This document shows positions 1 through 8,300 of a stretch of DNA of 14,417 nt, one piece after another. The position numbers and the translations under genes are program-made. The stretch comes from an uncultured Collinsella sp. GTDB lineage: Bacteria; Actinomycetota; Coriobacteriia; Coriobacteriales; Coriobacteriaceae. Position 1 is the stretch's first letter; each line of letters begins with the position of its first letter. The stretch is from NCBI GenBank assembly GCA_900549085.1, contig URMO01000055.1:1-14417 (forward strand). Reading direction: 5' to 3'. A model generated the notes under the pieces. That model searched no databases. It saw nothing but the letters and a program-made list of their open reading frames with translations, and was not told the origin of the DNA.

Positions 1-2
1 GG

Positions 3-821
3 CCGTTTGGCTCCGTGCGGCAGACAGAGTTTGGCCTTGATGTCGCGTCCCCGCTCTTTACCCTGCTGACCCTGGCTTCCTCGGTCTCAAACGAGCGTCT
101 GATTATGTGCATGTATGAGATGTTCGGCACCTTTGCCGTGTGCAAGATTGCGCCTCAGGTAAAGTTGGCCCTTGAGCAGGCATATGGGGACCGGTGGGGT
201 GACGCGCGGTTGGGCTGGGAAAACGTAAGGGGCGCCTCGGGGAATCCAACGGACTTGTGGAAACGGCCTCCCTTGATCGAGCTCTCTGAACTTACGGAGT
301 TCGCCAATAAGATCCAGGGACTCCGCGGTGCTAAATCGTTCACACGTGCCGCGAAATGCATTACGGGGGTTGTGGCATCGCCGCTTGAGGTCCAAGCTTC
401 GATGCTGTTTGGCCTTTCGAGGCTGCGCGGCGGCGAAGGGCTGCGCCTTACCAATAACGTCGAGATTCGCATGACGCGCAGCGCCCGCCTGATTTCGGGG
501 CTTGATAGGCGCTACGCCGATATCTTGCTGTCAAATAAGGACGGCAGCCGGGAGTGCCTGGTTGAATGTCAAGGTAAAGCCATTCACGGATCCATAGAAT
601 CCAAGATCTCGGACTCCGATCGAACGACGGCCCTGCAAGCGATGGGATATCCCGTCGTTCTGATGACCTATGGTCAGCTAGTCGACTCCGATGCCTTCCG
701 CGTGGTGATGGAGCTTATCATGTCCTATCTCGATATGCCGCTGAAAGATAAGACGCCGCGGCAGCAGGAGTTCGAACGGCGACTTCGTGAGGAGATTTTT
801 ATCGATTGGACGGGAATGTAG
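3..821 (+). CDS. Partial gene: probable PD-(D/E)xK-fold (DUF559-like) protein, 5' end outside window
   Basis: The frame is open from the left edge without a stop, so the gene starts upstream; the first in-window start is a GTG at 15, giving 268 residues. Numbering from that GTG, the N-terminal part (D-V-A-S-P-L-F-T-L-L-T-L-A) resembles the region of AbiEi-like antitoxins that reads S-P-E-x-x-L-L-D-L-A. The C-terminal part has the layout of a PD-(D/E)xK / DUF559 nuclease fold: S-P-L-E (E125), A-D-I-L-L (D169), then V-E-C-Q-G-K (E184, Q186, K188) followed by a histidine. I recall similar proteins of unknown role as common in Coriobacteriia, but could not search. A nuclease or DNA-binding role is inference from the motif pattern. 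The protein ends W-T-G-M at a TAG. No terminator is evident after it. Confidence 0.7.
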   Translation, partial: PFGSVRQTEFGLDVASPLFTLLTLASSVSNERLIMCMYEMFGTFAVCKIAPQVKLALEQAYGDRWGDARLGWENVRGASGNPTDLWKRPPLIELSELTEFANKIQGLRGAKSFTRAAKCITGVVASPLEVQASMLFGLSRLRGGEGLRLTNNVEIRMTRSARLISGLDRRYADILLSNKDGSRECLVECQGKAIHGSIESKISDSDRTTALQAMGYPVVLMTYGQLVDSDAFRVVMELIMSYLDMPLKDKTPRQQEFERRLREEIFIDWTGM

Positions 822-1102
822 CCGCGCGGGTGGAAAACGGTCGCGGAAGCTAGGGTTTTAGTTGCGAATAGCCTTCAATTGCTCCTTGGAATTGGCTTGA
901 AAAGTGCTACCTAGAGCAAGTTATTTCGGAAAATGGACAGTCAACTTTAGTTTGGCATATAGAGATCGATTTTTACCTACTAAAACCCCTGATAAAGCTG
1001 TTTGTAAAAGCAGTTGTGCTTAGCGACTAGGGCCTCACTGTCGATTATCCGAAAAAAACTTATTATGGGTAGCATTTTCAAAACCAGCCGGAGCAACGAA
1101 AT
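822..1102. other. Gene-free, low-GC intergenic stretch
   Basis: No credible gene is seen on either strand. The stretch is clearly richer in A and T than the flanking genes, with runs such as tattttt-like and aaaaaa tracts near 969 and 1050. Only a weak 6-bp stem (around 999-1014, loop gtaa, one G-T pair) is visible. It separates two convergent units, the left-edge gene and the serC-serA operon, so it mainly holds their 3' regions. The short reading frame at 1014-1268 runs into the antisense of serA and is not convincing. Confidence 0.5.
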
Positions 1103-1131
1103 CGGCCCCCGTTTCGTGAAAACGGGGGCCG
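1103..1131 (-). terminator. Rho-independent-type terminator of serC-serA
   Basis: A perfect 12-bp GC-rich stem (cggcccccgttt paired with aaacgggggccg, 5-base loop) lies 40 bases past the serA stop. On the minus strand it is followed by atttcgtt, a modest T-rich tail; on the plus strand the following bases are not T-rich. It therefore most likely ends the serC-serA transcript. Confidence 0.8.
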
Positions 1132-1171
1132 AATGGGCTTCATGGCCTGCCTGGCAGGCTTGGTGCCGGCG

Positions 1172-2335
1172 CTATTTGATCACGCGCACGCGATACATCG
1201 ACGGAATCTGCTTGAGCGCCTCGATGGTGCTGCTGTCCAGGTGCTCGTCGGTGTCGAACATGGTGTAGGCGTTCTCGCCAGCGGACTCGTTGGTCATGCG
1301 CTGCACGTTGGCGTTGTCCTTGGCCAGGATGGCCGTGATCTGGCCGATCATGTTGGGCACGTTGGCGTGCAGGCAGGCAATGCGGCTTGCGGCGCGCGCC
1401 TTGCCCATGCTGCAGGCGGGGTAGTTGACGCTGTGCGCGATGTTGCCGTTCTCCAGGTAATCCTTGAGCTCGCTGATGGCCATGTCGGCACAGTTGGCCT
1501 CGGCCTCGCCGGTGCCGGCGCCCGAGTGAGTGGTGATAAACGTATTGGGCATCTTGACGGTCTTGGGCGTGGCAAAGTCGCAGCTAAACCAGCTCAGCTT
1601 GCCCTCACGCAGGGCAGCGTCGACGGCGTCCTCGTCAATGATGGTTTCGCGCGCGTAGTTGATGAGCACGGCGTCGGGCGCCAGCAGGTTAATCTGCTCG
1701 GTGCTGATCATGCCGATGGTGTCGGCCTTGCTGGGTACGTGCACGGTGAGGTAGTCGCAGCCGCGGCACAGATCCTCGAGCGTGCCCACGCGCTGCACCT
1801 CGCGGCTCAGCACCCATGCGTGCTCGACGGAAATGAACGGATCGTAGCCGTAGACGTCCATGCCCAGGTCGACGCAGGCGTTGGCGACCTTGGATCCCAC
1901 GTTACCCAGACCGATGACGCCGATGCGCTTGCCCTTGAGCTCGCGGCCCACAAAGGCCTTCTTGGCCTTCTCGGCATCGACCTGGATCTCGGGGTCGTCG
2001 GCGTTGTGTCGCACCCAATTCATCGACTGCACCACGCCGCGGCTCGAAAGCACTAGCATGCCCAGGACGAGCTCCTTGACGGCGTTGCTGTTGGCGCCGG
2101 GGGAGTTAAAGACGACGACGCCCTTTTTGGCGTACTCCTCGACGGGGATGTTGTTGACGCCGGCGCCGCAGCGGGCGATGGCACGGATGCCCTCGGGCAG
2201 CTCGTATCCGTGCAGGTCGGTCGAGCGCATCAGGATCGCGTCGGCCTCCTCGGCGGTGCTTACAAACTCGTAGCCCTCGCCAAACTCGACTTTGCCGTCT
2301 TTAGTGATGTCGTCGATGGTCTTAATCTTACGCAT
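1172..2335 (-). CDS. serA: D-3-phosphoglycerate dehydrogenase with C-terminal ACT domain
   Basis: Catalyses the NAD-dependent oxidation of 3-phosphoglycerate to 3-phosphohydroxypyruvate, the first committed step of serine synthesis, in the cytoplasm. The 387-aa protein has the D-isomer-specific 2-hydroxyacid dehydrogenase layout. It shows R-C-G-A-G-V-N-N near residue 55, a Rossmann nucleotide loop G-L-G-N-V-G (142-147), D165 after the next strand, R229 in N-Y-A-R-E, and a histidine at 270 (T-T-H-S-G-A-G). The C-terminal ~65 residues (N-V-P-N-M-I-G-Q-I to the end) look like an ACT domain, which often binds serine for feedback control. The usual catalytic Glu region (D-x-F-x-x-E-P) reads C-D-F-A-T-P-K here, so that Glu is not obvious. 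The ATG start is supported by aaggag 7 bases upstream (2343-2348). It lies 70 bases after serC on the same strand, so the two are probably cotranscribed. Confidence 0.95.
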   Translation of the reverse strand: MRKIKTIDDITKDGKVEFGEGYEFVSTAEEADAILMRSTDLHGYELPEGIRAIARCGAGVNNIPVEEYAKKGVVVFNSPGANSNAVKELVLGMLVLSSRGVVQSMNWVRHNADDPEIQVDAEKAKKAFVGRELKGKRIGVIGLGNVGSKVANACVDLGMDVYGYDPFISVEHAWVLSREVQRVGTLEDLCRGCDYLTVHVPSKADTIGMISTEQINLLAPDAVLINYARETIIDEDAVDAALREGKLSWFSCDFATPKTVKMPNTFITTHSGAGTGEAEANCADMAISELKDYLENGNIAHSVNYPACSMGKARAASRIACLHANVPNMIGQITAILAKDNANVQRMTNESAGENAYTMFDTDEHLDSSTIEALKQIPSMYRVRVIK

Positions 2336-2389
2336 GGAAAAACTCCTTAGCAGGTTTGGTTTAAACAGGTGGTTTGAAGTGGCTGGTCG

Positions 2390-2406
2390 GCCCGCGCGTT
2401 GCGGGC
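2390..2406 (-). other. Intercistronic stem-loop between serC and serA
   Basis: gcccgc and gcgggc form a 6-bp GC-only stem with a 5-base loop, touching the last base of the serC stop codon. No T-run follows on the minus strand, so it is not a standard terminator. It could stabilise or attenuate between the two cistrons. Seen in sequence only; function is inference. Confidence 0.35.
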
Positions 2407-3530
2407 TAGTTAGATCGCGGACTCAAACTATGCTGTGCTTCGAAGTCCTTCATGTACGAGGCCAGGGCCTGCACGTCTTCCATGGTTACGGCGTTGTAGA
2501 CGCTGGCGCGCATGCCGCCCACCAGGCGATGGCCCCTGACGTTTTGAATCTGGTGCTCGGCCGCGCCTGCGACAAAGGCCGCATCGAGCTCGGCGTCGCC
2601 GGTGCGGAAGGTGACGTTGGCGATGGAGCGGCTATCGGCCTGCGTGGTGCCATGGAACAGCTCGTTGTGCTCGAGAAGGTTATAGAGCAGGTTGGCCTTG
2701 GCCCAGTTGCGCTCGGCCATGGCGGCAAGTCCGCCGGTTTGCTCCACCCAACGGAACACCTTGCCGCACACATAGATGCCAAAGGTGTTGGGCGTGTTGA
2801 GCATGGAGCCCTTGGCGGCCTGGGTCTTGAGGTCCAGGTACTGCGGCGTCTGCGCAAAGGCGGGGCCATCTGCGATGAGGTCGTCGCGCACGATGACCAC
2901 GGTCACACCCGCAGCGCCGGCGTTTTTCTGCGCGCCGGCATAAATGAGCCCGTAGCGCTCGACGTCGAGCGGCTGCGACAGAAAGCAGCTCGAGACATCG
3001 GCGACTAGCGGCACATCGCCGCAGTTGGGCAGCTCGTGGTACATGGTGCCAAAGATGGTGTTGTTCTGGCAGATGTAGACGTAGTCGAGCCCGTCACCCG
3101 CGGCCTCGGCGGCAATGCGCGCGTTGACGTCGGACATGGTGGGAATGCGGTCGAAGTTGGTGTCCTCGGAGCTCGCGAGCAGCACGACCTCGCCGTACTT
3201 GGCGGCCTCCTTGTACGCCTTGTTGGCAAAGTTGCCGGTCACGACGTAGCCGGCGCGGCCGCGGCGCATGAGGTTCATGGGGATGCCCGCAAACTGCAGC
3301 GTGGCGCCGCCCTGCAAAAACAGGACACGGTAGTTGTCGGGGATGCTCAGCAGGCGGCGCAGGGTTGCCTCGGCGTCGTCGATGATCTGCTGGTACATGC
3401 TAGATCGATGGCTCATCTCGAGCACGGACATGCCGCAACCGCGGTAGTCCATCATCTCGTCGGCGATCTCGGCGAGCACGCTTGTGGGCAGCGCGGCCGG
3501 GCCAGCTGAGAAGTTGTGCACACGTGCCAT
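2406..3530 (-). CDS. serC: Phosphoserine aminotransferase
   Basis: PLP-dependent class V aminotransferase that converts 3-phosphohydroxypyruvate plus glutamate to phosphoserine and 2-oxoglutarate, the second step of serine synthesis; the product of the neighbouring serA is its substrate. The 374-aa length is usual for the family. Diagnostic motifs are N-F-S-A-G-P-A at residues 6-12, M-S-V-L-E-M-S-H-R-S (34-43), F-L-Q-G-G-A-T (71-77), an aspartate in V-A-D-V-S (D178) and the Schiff-base lysine K202 in G-A-Q-K-N-A-G. The ATG start is preceded by gagggg nine bases upstream (3540-3545). It is the promoter-proximal gene of the minus-strand serC-serA operon. The third enzyme, phosphoserine phosphatase, is not in the window. 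Confidence 0.96.
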   Translation of the reverse strand: MARVHNFSAGPAALPTSVLAEIADEMMDYRGCGMSVLEMSHRSSMYQQIIDDAEATLRRLLSIPDNYRVLFLQGGATLQFAGIPMNLMRRGRAGYVVTGNFANKAYKEAAKYGEVVLLASSEDTNFDRIPTMSDVNARIAAEAAGDGLDYVYICQNNTIFGTMYHELPNCGDVPLVADVSSCFLSQPLDVERYGLIYAGAQKNAGAAGVTVVIVRDDLIADGPAFAQTPQYLDLKTQAAKGSMLNTPNTFGIYVCGKVFRWVEQTGGLAAMAERNWAKANLLYNLLEHNELFHGTTQADSRSIANVTFRTGDAELDAAFVAGAAEHQIQNVRGHRLVGGMRASVYNAVTMEDVQALASYMKDFEAQHSLSPRSN

Positions 3531-3568
3531 CTTCTAGTTCCCCTCGTAGTCGTTTGAACGTTCGGGAT

Positions 3569-3577
3569 ACTTTAGCA
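3569..3577 (-). promoter_or_regulatory. Candidate extended -10 promoter of serC-serA
   Basis: On the minus strand this reads TGC TAAAGT, an extended -10 element, about 39 bases before the serC start, giving a short leader of roughly 30 bases. No good -35 is seen 17 bases upstream, which fits an extended -10 promoter. Motif reading only. Confidence 0.35.
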
Positions 3578-3624
3578 CAGTGGAGCGCCAGGCGCGACCG
3601 CATCACGGTAAAACTCGAGTGCGC

Positions 3625-3633
3625 TGCTATGAT
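3625..3633 (+). promoter_or_regulatory. Candidate extended -10 promoter (plus strand)
   Basis: TGC TATGAT is a good extended -10 match without a clear -35. A transcript from here would begin near 3640 and run about 420 bases before brxA. It could be an upstream brxA promoter with a long leader, drive a small unrecognised frame, or be chance. Confidence 0.25.
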
Positions 3634-3964
3634 TTACAGGATGGTTACATGGGGGAGGGGTGACCTTACCTGATGGCTCGCATCCGATCCGCCTCTGCCT
3701 TTGCTTGTTTCCAGGGTCGAATGCGGCCGTTTACGAGGCCATCGTAGCCACGCGTGATGGCGCACTGGATGCGATCTTCGCGTTCCCGCATAGAGGCAGC
3801 GCGGCGCTGCGCCAGTTGCCTTTGGCTCCATATTTACCTCAAGGCTTCAGAGGCTTTGTTGCGCAATAAATTTGACTTCGATCCGTTTGCCGCGCAGCCA
3901 AAGCGCCTCACCTCTCATTTGTTGCCGTCTGTGGGAGCGTGCCCCTCGTTTATCCTCTCTAGAC

Positions 3965-3993
3965 CTCACGACCCGGTACTTAAACGGTATGAT
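3965..3993 (+). promoter_or_regulatory. Candidate brxA promoter
   Basis: A -10 match TATGAT at 3988-3993 lies about 64 bases before the brxA start, with a weak -35 (ctcacg, 3 of 6 consensus bases) at 17-bp spacing. The predicted start near 4000 gives a leader of about 57 bases that begins right at the inverted repeat at 4005-4025. Confidence 0.35.
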
Positions 3994-4004
3994 TGAAAGG
4001 CATG

Positions 4005-4025
4005 TTTGCATCGACCCGATGCGAA
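4005..4025 (+). promoter_or_regulatory. Inverted repeat in the brxA leader (possible operator or 5' hairpin)
   Basis: TTTGCATCG and CGATGCGAA form a 9-bp inverted repeat with one G-T pair and a 3-base spacer (acc). It sits a few bases after the predicted transcription start and 31 bases before the brxA GTG. It could be an operator half-site pair for a BREX regulator or an RNA hairpin protecting the 5' end. No regulator gene is in the window. Confidence 0.4.
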
Positions 4026-4042
4026 TAAAAAGGCCCGAACCC

Positions 4043-4048
4043 TTGGAG
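4043..4048 (+). promoter_or_regulatory. Ribosome binding site that fixes the brxA start
   Basis: ttggag lies 8 bases before GTG 4057. The longer reading frame back to TTG 4006 has no such site and adds 17 residues unlike the family, so GTG 4057 is the preferred start. Confidence 0.6.
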
Positions 4049-4056
4049 TGTGTCCT

Positions 4057-4728
4057 GTGGATAACACCGACAAAATATCGCTGGGAGGCGTGCTCACGCG
4101 CGAGCAGTTTTTGCTGCCCGAGATGCGCATCGTCGCCGCGCTGCGCTTGGACGGTGTGAGCGATGACGACATCATCGCACGCGTTAAGCACGACAACCTG
4201 TTTCAGTATCCCACCGAGCGCATGCTGGCCAATCGCGCCAGCATGTGCCTGCGCCGCTTTGATGCCGTGGCGCTCGACGAGGCGCAGTGCACTGCCCGCG
4301 GTATCGACAAAGATGCTGCCGACCAAGCGGCCATGCGCATTATGGACCTGATCGCCAACGGCATGCCCGATCAGGCGGCCCAGGCAAACCTATTTGCCAT
4401 GATGTGTCGCTACACCATGGTTCGCGAGCTCATCCAGGTGGAGATCGGCGAGCGCATGGCCAGCTTCGACTACACCTTTACCGACGTTGACCTCAACGCG
4501 TTTGTCACCCGTTTTCAGGTTGAGCATGCCGAGGCCGCCAAATGGTCAGACGCCACGCTGGAGCGCATTAAGGGCACCCTGCGTCAGATTCTGCGCAGTG
4601 CCGGTTTTAAGGCATCGCAGCGCACCGACGCGCTCCAACCCCTGCTGCTCGACCCCGATGTAGAACAGGCCATCCGCGACCTCGGCGACATGGACGCTCT
4701 GGCCGCGCTCACCGGGCAGGTGATGTAG
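4057..4728 (+). CDS. brxA: BREX protein BrxA (DUF1819)
   Basis: First gene of the BREX type 1 operon. BrxA is a small DNA-binding protein of the anti-phage BREX system; its precise role is not settled. From GTG 4057 the protein has 223 aa, close to the usual ~200. The family-typical opening is present: F-L-L-P-E-M-R-I-V-A (residues 18-27), then D-D-I-I-A-R-V-K-H-D-N-L-F-Q (37-50) and a predicted helical R-x-x-x-C-L-R-R-F segment. The gene is intact. Its stop is followed after 3 bases by the brxB ATG, so the two are translationally close. The assignment is helped by the following brxB, brxC and pglX in canonical order. Confidence 0.92.
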   Translation: MDNTDKISLGGVLTREQFLLPEMRIVAALRLDGVSDDDIIARVKHDNLFQYPTERMLANRASMCLRRFDAVALDEAQCTARGIDKDAADQAAMRIMDLIANGMPDQAAQANLFAMMCRYTMVRELIQVEIGERMASFDYTFTDVDLNAFVTRFQVEHAEAAKWSDATLERIKGTLRQILRSAGFKASQRTDALQPLLLDPDVEQAIRDLGDMDALAALTGQVM

Positions 4729-4731
4729 CCC

Positions 4732-5355
4732 ATGACAATAAACCAGCCGCACATTCGCCCGCGCAACCGCGCCGAGCGCATCCATGAGGACTTTGACCAT
4801 CGCCGCGAAGCGCTGCGCGAGCGTCTGCAAGACCAGGACTTCTTGGCCAATAAGGGCATTGGCAACGAGATCGGCTTCTACACGTTTTGCTACGATCCTT
4901 CGCTGGAGTTTGAGTGCCGCGCCTACGTGGTCGAGCTCATGGCAGATGCCCAAGCCGGCAAGCTGCCGTGCAATCTGCAGGTCTTTAACCTGTACGACGT
5001 GATGCTCGATATCTGCGAGCAGCGCCGCATCCTTCGTGCGATACCCCGGCGCGAGGCAAAGATCGGTTCGGAAGCGCAGGTCAAAGAGCTCCAGAAGCCC
5101 TGTAGCTCCAAAAGCTTTGCCCAATACCTCCTGGAGCATACCCAGCCTCACCAGCCTGGAGACGTGATCTTGCTCACTGGCGTGGGCGAGGTCTTTCCGC
5201 TGCTGCGCGTGCACAACCTGCTCAACGACATGCTTGCCGATTTTGGCACTGTGCCCGTTGTCGTCATGTATCCCGGCAGCTTTGACGGCCGCCAGCTCAA
5301 GTTGTTCAACAAAGAGAACGCCAGCAACTACTACCGCGCGTTCGATATCTCTTAG
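4732..5355 (+). CDS. brxB: BREX protein BrxB (DUF1788)
   Basis: Second BREX type 1 gene, 207 aa, usual family length. BrxB is needed for BREX function in studied systems, but its biochemical activity is unclear. Recognised from G-N-E-I-G-F-Y-T-F-C-Y-D-P (44-56), L-T-G-V-G-E-V-F-P-L-L-R (148-159), P-G-S-F-D-G-R-Q-L-K-L-F (181-192) and the C-terminal N-Y-Y-R-A-F, all conserved blocks of DUF1788. The ATG lies 3 bases after the brxA stop and has only a weak upstream purine stretch, so translation may be coupled to brxA. The stop overlaps the taggag ribosome binding site of brxC. No lesion is seen. Confidence 0.95.
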   Translation: MTINQPHIRPRNRAERIHEDFDHRREALRERLQDQDFLANKGIGNEIGFYTFCYDPSLEFECRAYVVELMADAQAGKLPCNLQVFNLYDVMLDICEQRRILRAIPRREAKIGSEAQVKELQKPCSSKSFAQYLLEHTQPHQPGDVILLTGVGEVFPLLRVHNLLNDMLADFGTVPVVVMYPGSFDGRQLKLFNKENASNYYRAFDIS

Positions 5356-5364
5356 GAGCGACAG

Positions 5365-8300
5365 ATGATTATCCAAGACCTGTTTTCCAAGGACATCAAC
5401 CGTTCCATCAACGGTGTCGTCAAGGTACAAGACGCCAGCGACGAATCGGTTCGCCAGGAGCTCGACGAGTACGTGGTGACGCGCGAGCTGCAGGGTCATT
5501 TTGCGCACTTCTTCGAGGCGTACGATAAGGCGCTCGACGTTCCCACCGACAACATGGGCGTGTGAATCAGCGGCTTCTTTGGCTCCGGTAAATCGCACTT
5601 CCTTAAGATGCTCTCGTATCTGCTGCAAAACGATGAGATTGCCGGCAAGCCCGCCGTCGATTACTTTGATGGCAAGATTTCCGACCCCATCGTAGCCGCC
5701 AGGGTTCGTCGTTGCTGCGAGGTTCCCACCGAGGCGATCCTGTTTAACATCGACAGCAAGGGCGGCCAGTGGAAAGAGGGCGACACCTCGCGTACGGCCC
5801 TGCTGCGCGCTTTTGAGCGTGTGTTTTTTGAGCACCTGGGCTTTTTTGGCGAGGATCTAAAGCTCGCACGCCTGGAGCAGCATATCGACAGCAAGGGTAA
5901 GACACAGGAGTTCCGCGCTGCCTACGAGCGCATTGGCGGCGGCAACTGGCTCGAGGACCGCGAGAGCTATAGCTATTTTGAGGACGACATCGTCGAGGCC
6001 CTGCAAGAGGTCCTGGGCATGAGCGAGCAGGCCGCGCGCCACTGGTTCGACGGCACCGAGGACGACGCCATCGCTGCCGACACCTTTGCCAAGATGGTCA
6101 AGCAGTATGCCGACAAACGCGCCGAGGAGTGCGGCGGCGAGTTCCGCCTGCTGTTCATGGCCGACGAGGTGGGTCAGTTTATTGGCTCCGATGCCGACAT
6201 GAGCACGAGTCTTATGCTGTCGCTGCAGACGCTCGTCGAGGAGCTGGGCAGCCGTTGCGGTGGTCGCGTGTGGGTTATGGTGACCAGTCAGGAGGCCATC
6301 GACGAGGTCGCCATGATCGTGGGCGATGACTTCTCCAAGATTCAGGGTCGCTTTAACACGCGCCTTTCGCTCTCGAGCTCCAGCGTTGACGAGGTCATCC
6401 AGCGCCGCGTGCTGCAAAAGAACGACGCCGCCGAGGCAAAGCTCCAGCAGGACTACGAGGCCCAGAGCACCGTGCTCAAAAACGTGTTTTCCTTTGACGG
6501 TTCGCGCAGCGACCTGATCGGCTACGCCAGCCGCAGCGACTTTACCGCCAGCTACCCGTTTGTGGGCTATCAGTTTAAGGTGCTGCCCGACGTTATGACC
6601 GAGGTGCGCAAGCACGGCGTTAAGGCCAAGCACATGTCCACGGGCGAGCGCTCCATGCTCTCGGCCTTCCAGGAATCGGCCCAGGCCATTCAGGACCAAG
6701 AGGTTGGCGCGTTGGTGCCGTTCTGGCGCTTCTTCGATACTATTGCCAAGGATCTGGAGCACGGCGTGATCCAGGTGGTCACGCGCGCCGAGCGTGCGGC
6801 CGAGGACGGCCATGGCCTTAAGGCCCAGGACGTTAAGGTCCTAAAGCTGCTGTATCTGATCCGCTATATCGACTACATCAAGTCCAATGTCGAGAACATC
6901 TCCATCCTTATGGTCGACGTCATGGACGTGGATAAGGCCGCCCTTAAGGACCGCGTTAAGGAGTCGCTCGACCGCCTGGTGCGCGAGAACTACGTGGCGC
7001 GCCAGGGCGATGCGTACAACTTCCTTACCGACGAGGAGCAGGATATCTCGCGCGCCATTAGCGAGACGCCGGTAGATGCTGCCCTGATTATCGAGGGCAT
7101 TAAAAAGTCGCTCTTTAGCGGCATCTATACGGCTACCAAGCTGCGCGTGGGCGCCAACGACTTTCCCTTCGACCGCTATGTAGACGATTCTGCCTATGGT
7201 GTGGCTCAGGGTGGCATGAAGCTTAACGTAGTCACGGTAGCCGATGACCTTTCGCGTGCCGACGACGCCGAGCTCGCCGTCAAGTCGGCCAATATCGCGC
7301 TGGTGGTGCTGGCAGACGACATCGACTACTTTGACGACCTGCAGAATGTGGCCAAGATTCGCAAATACCGCAAGACCATCAACACCGAGGCCCTGGCGCC
7401 TTCGACCCAGCAGATTATCCAGGCAAAGATGAAAGAGGCTACTTTCGTTGAGCGCGAGGCAGCCAAACTGCTGGAGGAGGCCGTGCTTCATGCCCGTGTG
7501 GCTGTGAACGGTTCCATGATCACGGTTCGCGCCACCAAGCCCGCCGATGTCTTTGACCAGGCCCTGTCAAAGCTGACGGATGCCATCTTTACCAAGGCCG
7601 ACTACATCGCCGACCCCGCCAAGGCCGACGAGGACATTCGCGCCACGCTGCGCGGTGCCAACCAGATGGCGCTCGACGGCCAGAGCTCCCAGAATGCCCG
7701 CGCCGAGAAGGAGGTCGCGGACTTTTTGCATGCCCAGACGCGCCTGTCGCTGAATACGACCATGGGTGACCTGCAGCGTAAGTTCCAGGCTGCTCCCTAT
7801 GGTTGGCGCGAAATCGACATTGCCAACGTGGTGGCGCAGCTGGTGGTTTCGCAGCGCGCAACCATTACAGCTGCCGGCGCCAATGTTGCCCCTGCCGATT
7901 CGCGTATGGTTGCCTTCCTGCGCAAGGACGCCGACAAGGCTCAGGTGCGCGAGCGCGTCAAGATGAGCGACGAACTCATCAAGAAGGTCAACAGGGTGCT
8001 GCGCGAGACCTTCGGTGCGAATCGTGACATTTCCAACGAGGACGAGCTCGCCGCCACGGTGGTCGAAACGCTTGCAGGCTTTAAGAACGAGTGCGTGGAG
8101 CTCACGAACAACAACTTTACGGGCTTGGCCCCGGCCTATCCGTATCCGGGCCTAAAGGTGCTGGAGGACGGCATTAAGCTGACCACGCGCCTGCTGGACA
8201 ACCAGAACGACGCTCAGACGCTGTTCAACGCCTTTGTAAAGGCGCAGGACGATCTGGACGACTGGAAAGAGGACTACGACCAGGTCGTGTTCTTCTTTGA

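Larger units (their letters stand above)
3531..4056. other. Divergent intergenic region between serC and brxA
   Basis: About 525 bases between the serC start and the brxA start, without a convincing gene. It holds the putative serC promoter (minus), an extended -10 element on the plus strand near 3625, a purine-rich gggggagggg at 3651-3660, the putative brxA promoter and a palindrome in the brxA leader. Two small frames start near the purine-rich tract: 69 codons from GTG 3660, and 24 codons from ATG 3673. Neither resembles a known protein, and the Shine-Dalgarno spacing is poor for the first. Confidence 0.5.

Noticed and set aside
1133..2056. A 307-codon plus-strand frame
   Set aside because: Antisense of serA, biased to Val, Gly, Ala and His with no recognisable domain.
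3556..3563. gaacgttc palindrome as a LexA (SOS) box
   Set aside because: Known boxes of this type need four bases between GAAC and GTTC; here the halves touch.
3660..3869. A 69-codon small gene from GTG 3660
   Set aside because: The purine tract abuts the start codon, the protein resembles nothing known to me, and an overlapping opposite-strand frame is equally open.
4006..4056. TTG 4006 as the brxA start
   Set aside because: It lies inside the inverted repeat, lacks a ribosome binding site, and adds residues unlike the family. GTG 4057 has ttggag at good spacing.
5563..5565. TGA read as tryptophan under a recoded genetic code
   Set aside because: All other genes in the window use TGG for Trp, and istA ends at a TGA in a normal IS21 overlap, so a global recoding is not supported.
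4546..5835. A 429-codon minus-strand frame
   Set aside because: Antisense of brxA, brxB and brxC, which all show conserved family motifs.
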